Part shown: one piece after another, positions 49,065-52,982 of the stretch
Position numbering within the stretch: the first letter of the stretch is position 1
Layout of the letters: the number at the start of each line of letters is the position of its first letter
From: UMGS363 sp051891935
Lineage (GTDB): Bacteria > Bacillota > Clostridia > Oscillospirales > Ruminococcaceae
Reading direction: 5' to 3'
Assembly (NCBI GenBank): GCA_051891935.1
Contig: JBJFFR010000085.1
Coordinates: 1 to 52,982 of the forward strand
Length of the DNA: 52,982 bases
Notes under the pieces: model-generated
Seen by the model: only the letters and a program-made list of their open reading frames with translations
The model's database searches: none
What the model was told of the DNA's origin: nothing
Made by a program: the position numbers and the translations under genes

Positions 49065-50525
49065 TTATTCTGCTGCGAAAGCGGAGCAATCGTGTGTAAC
49101 TGCAGGGCACTTTTCATCGAGTACCTTGTCAACGTTTGCCCAAGCTTCAGCTTCGGAGATAGAACCTGTGAAGTAGTCGAGGAAGCATCCGGGAACATCT
49201 TCGTTGAATACCTGACCATAAGGTGTAGCGTGGTCGAACTTGATGTTCTTAGCGAGCTCTACGAAAATAGCTGTATCGTTCTGACCGCCGAGGAGTTCGT
49301 TGCCGTAGTTAGGATCGTCAGCAAACTTCTGGTTAACCTTTGTATTGTTGGAGAACTGATTTTCCTTTTCAACGAGGTTAGAGCAGATCTCTTCGTTAGC
49401 TGTGAATGCGTTCATAACGTCTGCAACCATTTCAGGGTTATCTGTGCCTGTTGCAGCGAGGAGCCATGTACCGCCCCAGAAGTGAGCAGCAGGACCTTCG
49501 ATAATAGCCCAGTCACCCTTGGAACCTGTAGCTTCATCCCAAGCAGGACCCATGCAGAAGTTGTAGTACCATGCAGGACCGAAGAAGCACATTGCCTTAC
49601 CGTCAGCGCCCATGTGAGCGGACTTTTCATCGGACCAAACGCCGCCTGTTGTTGTGTAGCCGTTGTCAACATAGTTCTTAGCCTGCTTGATCCAAGCCTT
49701 AACCTGATCGTCAACCTGGAAGTTGCCGTTAGCGTCTACCCAGTCAGATGTGATGTTGTTAGCGAAAGGTCTGTATGTTTCAGCGTAGGAAGCAGTCATG
49801 AGGTAACCTGCATCCTTAGCCTTTGCAGCAACTTCGTCGAACTTTGTCCAGTCAGAGAGCTGAGCCTGAACTTCAGCAGGATCGGAAGTACCGAGAACTG
49901 CTTCAGCGATAGATCTTCTGTAGATAAGAGCTGAAGGACAGCACTGGAAGGAAACGCCCTTGAGAACGCCATCCTTGCTGGATGCAGCGGATACTGTGTA
50001 GCCGTACTCTGTGTCGAGAGGCTTAACACCGATTGTTGTAACGTCCATTGTTACAGCAGCGTTAGCGTACTTAGGAATGTAGTCAGCTTCTGCAAGGAAC
50101 ATATCGATCTTGTCATCAGCTGCAGCTGCGTCCTGACCGCTGAGAGCTTCATCGAGCTTCTGCTGGTAAACGCCGCCGTCGGAAGGATTGATTGTCCAGT
50201 TAACTGTTACGCCCTCAGGAACTGTGTAGTACTTCTCGAAGAAGCCCTTGAATTCTTCGTTCCAAGCGTAGATGTTGAATACCTTACCTTCTGTTTCAGA
50301 AAGTGTGATACCTGTACCTGCTGTAGCAGCATCGTTTGTTGTGGGAGCAGCGTCGCCGTTATCAGCAGCAGGTGTTTCGCCGTTGTCAGCAGCAGCATCA
50401 GCAGCCTTTGTTGTTGTTTCGCCACCTTCAGTTGTTGTTGTTGCCTTGTCTCCGCAGCCTGCGAGCATAGTTCCAGCTAATGCTAAAGCAGAAAGGAGAG
50501 CAAGATTTCTCTTAAAATTCTTCAT
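49065..50525 (-). CDS. Extracellular sugar-binding lipoprotein
   Basis: This 486-residue protein has a lipoprotein signal peptide: LALLSALALAGTMLAGC with the lipidated cysteine near residue 24. A Thr/Ala/Glu/Asp-rich linker runs to about residue 75. The cluster-B-type binding fold follows (FNIYAWNEEFKGFFEKYYT, DMFLAEADYIPKY, GKAMCFFGPAWYYNF, FWGGTWLLAATG). AAGGAGG precedes the ATG. It lies directly after the LacI regulator gene on the same strand and would deliver a sugar to the two permeases. Confidence 0.94.
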   Translation of the reverse strand: MKNFKRNLALLSALALAGTMLAGCGDKATTTTEGGETTTKAADAAADNGETPAADNGDAAPTTNDAATAGTGITLSETEGKVFNIYAWNEEFKGFFEKYYTVPEGVTVNWTINPSDGGVYQQKLDEALSGQDAAAADDKIDMFLAEADYIPKYANAAVTMDVTTIGVKPLDTEYGYTVSAASSKDGVLKGVSFQCCPSALIYRRSIAEAVLGTSDPAEVQAQLSDWTKFDEVAAKAKDAGYLMTASYAETYRPFANNITSDWVDANGNFQVDDQVKAWIKQAKNYVDNGYTTTGGVWSDEKSAHMGADGKAMCFFGPAWYYNFCMGPAWDEATGSKGDWAIIEGPAAHFWGGTWLLAATGTDNPEMVADVMNAFTANEEICSNLVEKENQFSNNTKVNQKFADDPNYGNELLGGQNDTAIFVELAKNIKFDHATPYGQVFNEDVPGCFLDYFTGSISEAEAWANVDKVLDEKCPAVTHDCSAFAAE

Positions 50526-50578
50526 TTGATTTTCCTCCTTAAAGTTATATTATATTTAAAAAAATATAATAGCGAATT

Positions 50579-51595
50579 TTACTTGGTCAGATCCCTGACC
50601 GAACCACCCTCAAGAAGATATCCCTCTATCACAACGGTTTCGCTGTTTTCGGGAAGCTCCTTGTTTATCAGTGAGATCAGCTGCTCTGCAGCGGCTTTTC
50701 CAAGTTCGTCCGTATCCTGCTTAAAAGTTGTAAGCTTCGGACTGAGAACCTGTGAAAGCGTTATGCCATCATATCCTGCAACGGAGATGTCTTCCGGCAC
50801 CGAAAGACCGAGTCTTTCAAATACGTTCAGAGCACCTATTGCCGAGAAATCATCGGGAAGAAGGATGCACGTCGGAGGATCGCTCATTTTCATAAGCTGC
50901 TCCACAAGCTCTTCCGTTTTCTCCGGATTACGATAGTAACCGCCAAGCAGATATTCTTCTCTGACATTTATATTTAAGGCTTCCATAGTCTTTCGGAACG
51001 CATCCACTCTCGCAGAGGTCACGCCCGACCGGTCACCGTAAATATACGCAATTTTTTCATGTCCCATTTTATGGACATAATTCACAAGACACTCGATGCC
51101 TTTGAAGTTATCCGAGATGACCGCAGGCTTATTATCTGTTTTTTTATCGAGCGTCACGATAGGGATCGAGCTTTTAAGAAGCTGCGCAACTCCCTCATCG
51201 CTGTAGTCGTCCACATTTGCTACCATAACTCCGTCAACATTTCTGCTTATACAGTGTTCATAGACGGTCAGCTGATTGCAGCCAATGTTATGACTGATAA
51301 AGGTTATATCGTAACCTTGTTTTTCCGCCACTCTCTTGAACGCGTCAAGAACAGCTGCGAAGTAATTATGAGTAAGACCGCTGTTGGCTCTTTCGTTAAA
51401 GAGAACTCCGAGATTATATGTACGGTTCGTTTTGAGAGCTCTTGCCTGATAATTGGGAAGATATCCCATTTTCTTGGCAGTTTCTCTGATATGAGCTTTT
51501 GTCGCTTCGCTGACATCTTTATGGTCATTCAGCGCCTTGCTGACAGTAGCTATTGACACACCGCATTCCGAAGCGATGTCCTTGATCGAAACCAT
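50579..51595 (-). CDS. LacI-family transcriptional regulator
   Basis: This 338-residue repressor has an N-terminal HTH (VSIKDIASECGVSIATVSKA) and hinge helix, then a periplasmic-binding-protein-like sensor domain (YNLGVLFNERANSGLTHNYF, CILLPDDFSAIGALNVFERL, SVAGYDG). It is likely to respond to the sugar taken up by the downstream transporter and to control that operon and itself. A promoter is at 51680-51708 and an AAACGTTT palindrome at 51652-51659. Confidence 0.95.
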   Translation of the reverse strand: MVSIKDIASECGVSIATVSKALNDHKDVSEATKAHIRETAKKMGYLPNYQARALKTNRTYNLGVLFNERANSGLTHNYFAAVLDAFKRVAEKQGYDITFISHNIGCNQLTVYEHCISRNVDGVMVANVDDYSDEGVAQLLKSSIPIVTLDKKTDNKPAVISDNFKGIECLVNYVHKMGHEKIAYIYGDRSGVTSARVDAFRKTMEALNINVREEYLLGGYYRNPEKTEELVEQLMKMSDPPTCILLPDDFSAIGALNVFERLGLSVPEDISVAGYDGITLSQVLSPKLTTFKQDTDELGKAAAEQLISLINKELPENSETVVIEGYLLEGGSVRDLTK

Positions 51596-51651
51596 GTCAG
51601 CAACAACTCTCCCGTTATGCCTTTCGGCTGAAATCTTCGGAACAAGTCTTT

Positions 51652-51659
51652 AAACGTTT
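51652..51659. promoter_or_regulatory. Possible LacI-type operator (AAACGTTT core)
   Basis: The palindrome AAACGTTT has the central CG typical of LacI-family operators. It lies about 20 bp downstream of the predicted transcription start of the regulator gene. The same 8-mer is at 51893-51900, at the end of trpS. Confidence 0.5.
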
Positions 51660-51679
51660 TCGTCCCTTGTTCGATTATT

Positions 51680-51708
51680 AATATACAACCTAAAGCTCAA
51701 TATGTCAA
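51680..51708 (-). promoter_or_regulatory. Sigma-A promoter of the LacI-sugar ABC operon
   Basis: TTGACA, a 17-bp spacer and TATATT on the minus strand, about 85 nt before the regulator start codon. The AT-rich stretch from 51709 to 51890 shows no gene and no clear terminator. Confidence 0.78.
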
Positions 51709-51898
51709 TGGGTTTTAAAGATTTGATGAAAAAAATAGTTGTTTTGCACAATATTGGAACATTTTTTTAAGCACTTATAACAGCAGAATATGAATGTAAT
51801 TTTAACATTAACCAACAATTTCAAAGACAGCACCGTTAAAATAAACAACCGTACCACACAGTCAAATTGTTATTTGTATAAATAGAACAAATAAACGT

Positions 51899-52906
51899 TT
51901 AAGTGCGGTCAACGAAACCTGCCTTGTGATAAGCCTTTGAAACGATCCTTCTGGAGATCCTGAATGCAGCGTCTGCTCCCTTTGTATAGCTTTCCTCGAG
52001 GAACTTTTTGTCTGCGATGAGCTTGTCGAATTCGGCTCTGACGGGTGCAAGGTGGTCGGCAACTGCTTCACCGACAGCGAGCTTGAAGTCGCCGTAGCCC
52101 TTTCCGTCAAATTCACGTTCTATCTCCTCGTTGGACTTGCCCGTTACAACGGAATAGATGGTCATAAGGTTGTTTATGCCGTCTTTTCCTTCGGCATAGC
52201 GCACAACGGTGTCGCTGTCGGTAACTGCACGCTTGAATTTGCGGATGATAGTGTCCTTGTCATCGAGAATATAGATACAGCCGTTCTGATTTTCGTCCGA
52301 TTTGGACATTTTTTTGGTCGGCTCGGCAAGTGACATGATCTTTGCGCCCTTTGGAGGGATGTAGCCGTCGGGAAGCTTGAAAAGCTCGCCGTAACGCTGA
52401 TTGAAGCGCTGCGCAACATTTCGTGTAAGCTCAAGATGCTGCTTCTGGTCTGCTCCGACGGGAACAAGATCAGCGTTGTATGCAAGGATATCCGCCGCCA
52501 TGAGTACAGGATATGTGAAAAGTCCCGAATTTATGTCATCGGGGTGCTTTGCGGACTTGTCCTTGAACTGGGTCATACGAGAAAGCTCGCCGAACTGTGT
52601 GCAGCAGGCAAGGAGCCAGTTGAGCTGTGCGTGTGTGGGAACGTGCGACTGGATAAAAGCGACCGATCTGTTCGGGTCAACGCCGCAGGCAAGTATAGCC
52701 GCATAAGCTTCGAGCGTATTCTTGCGAAGCTTTGCTGGATCCTGACGTACTGTGATAGCGTGCATATCGGCGATCATGTAAAGGCAGTCATAGTCGCTCT
52801 GGAGCTGTGCCCAGTTCTTGATAGCGCCGACATAGTTTCCGAGCGTAAAAGCGCCCGACGGCTGGATGCCGCTGAGTATTACTTTTTTCTTTTCGTTTTC
52901 AGGCAT
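51899..52906 (-). CDS. trpS: Tryptophanyl-tRNA synthetase
   Basis: This 335-residue class I synthetase charges tRNA-Trp. It carries GIQPSGAFTLGNYVGAI (the HIGH-type motif as TLGN), YMIADMHAITV, YPVLMAADILAYNADLVPVG and KKMSKSDENQNG (KMSKS loop). The length matches bacterial TrpRS. The ATG at 52906 follows AGGAAG by 8 nt; a GTG at 52915 is less likely. No T-box leader is visible: only about 25 bp separate it from a family A repeat at the window edge. Confidence 0.96.
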   Translation of the reverse strand: MPENEKKKVILSGIQPSGAFTLGNYVGAIKNWAQLQSDYDCLYMIADMHAITVRQDPAKLRKNTLEAYAAILACGVDPNRSVAFIQSHVPTHAQLNWLLACCTQFGELSRMTQFKDKSAKHPDDINSGLFTYPVLMAADILAYNADLVPVGADQKQHLELTRNVAQRFNQRYGELFKLPDGYIPPKGAKIMSLAEPTKKMSKSDENQNGCIYILDDKDTIIRKFKRAVTDSDTVVRYAEGKDGINNLMTIYSVVTGKSNEEIEREFDGKGYGDFKLAVGEAVADHLAPVRAEFDKLIADKKFLEESYTKGADAAFRISRRIVSKAYHKAGFVDRT

Positions 52907-52931
52907 GATTTGCACTTCCTTAATTTATTTT

Positions 52932-52982
52932 ATACTAATATCAAATCGTTCTATAGACAAAGCCGACAGATAGAATAATCCA
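52932..52982. repeat. Family A repeat, subtype A2, partial
   Basis: ATACTAATATCAAATCG then TCTATAGACAAAGCCGACAG and GATAGAATAATCCA match the left part of the 10917-11077 copy. It runs off the right edge of the window. Confidence 0.8.

Noticed and set aside
49092..49934. A 280-codon plus-strand frame opposite the binding-protein gene
   Set aside because: It is antisense to a well-supported lipoprotein gene and has no family motif or ribosome-binding site.
51893..51900. Second LacI-type operator AAACGTTT at the end of trpS
   Set aside because: It overlaps the trpS stop codon, is about 190 bp from the promoter, and an 8-bp palindrome is expected by chance at such a frequency in AT-rich DNA; kept only as a note.

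Overview
The window looks like a chromosomal segment of an anaerobic, spore-forming Gram-positive bacterium, most like a Ruminococcus-type member of the Oscillospiraceae. The evidence is strong AGGAGG ribosome-binding sites with ATG, GTG and TTG starts, textbook TTGACA-17-TATAAT promoters, a bifunctional AdhE, SpoVA sporulation proteins, a LacI/ABC sugar-uptake cluster without its own ATPase, and many short interspersed repeats in the gaps. Species assignment is inference. No rRNA, tRNA, CRISPR array, complete insertion sequence or prophage was seen.

Layout. 1-3562 (+): end of a GntR regulator, an ABC ATPase with its permease, and a CPBP membrane protease. 3984-7303 (-): two paralogous secreted BIG2 proteins with an unusual C-terminal repeat. 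7661-10725 (+): a YitT-like membrane protein and a membrane-bound degenerate-GGDEF/EAL protein. 11078-13518: an XRE regulator divergent from an atypical membrane Ser/Thr kinase. 13556-15227: a Crp/Fnr regulator divergent from a 2x[4Fe-4S] protein. 15398-17206 (-): a small unknown protein, a YjbR-like protein and SpoVAD. 18040-20679 (-): AdhE with a long leader. 21121-22894 (-): a DtxR-like regulator and a CLC antiporter. 23120-28075 (-): a full arginine-to-spermidine pathway (speD, a DUF3592-like gene, speA, speE, speB). 28359-30472 (-): a LytTR response regulator and a CorC/HlyC-type protein. 30696-34677 (+): GtrA-like protein plus a heterodimeric ABC exporter. 34967-39488 (+): argS and polA. 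40774-45820: MATE transporter, Cys-cluster protein, SpoVAC (+), DUF6062-like protein, OGG-type glycosylase, small tautomerase and phosphoesterase. 46406-47062 (+): a Cys-rich small protein and a DUF1492/ArpU-like HTH protein. 47125-51595 (-): LacI regulator, solute-binding lipoprotein and two permeases. 51899-52906 (-): trpS.

The most unusual content is non-coding. At least five families of small inverted repeats fill the gaps. Family A (TAATACTAA ends) sometimes supplies the stop codon of the gene before it. Family B (GGGGTTCTCT ends, three copies) forms a long hairpin whose arms change in a compensatory way between copies, and lies before three genes. Family D has CACGGTATTT ends. Family E (two loci of 0.7 and 1.2 kb) consists of inverted multi-hairpin arms with a constant GCGCAATTCAC hairpin and a second hairpin whose stem differs in every copy while its loop stays constant. 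Family A elements are nested in B, in each other and in an E locus, which gives a relative insertion order.

Functionally the region mixes housekeeping genes (argS, polA, trpS, ogg), fermentation (adhE), polyamine synthesis, ion and drug transport, and several signalling proteins (EAL, STPK/XRE, LytTR, Crp/Fnr, LacI). The spoVA genes are split: spoVAD and spoVAC lie about 25 kb apart on opposite strands, and spoVAD has a good sigma-G-like promoter.
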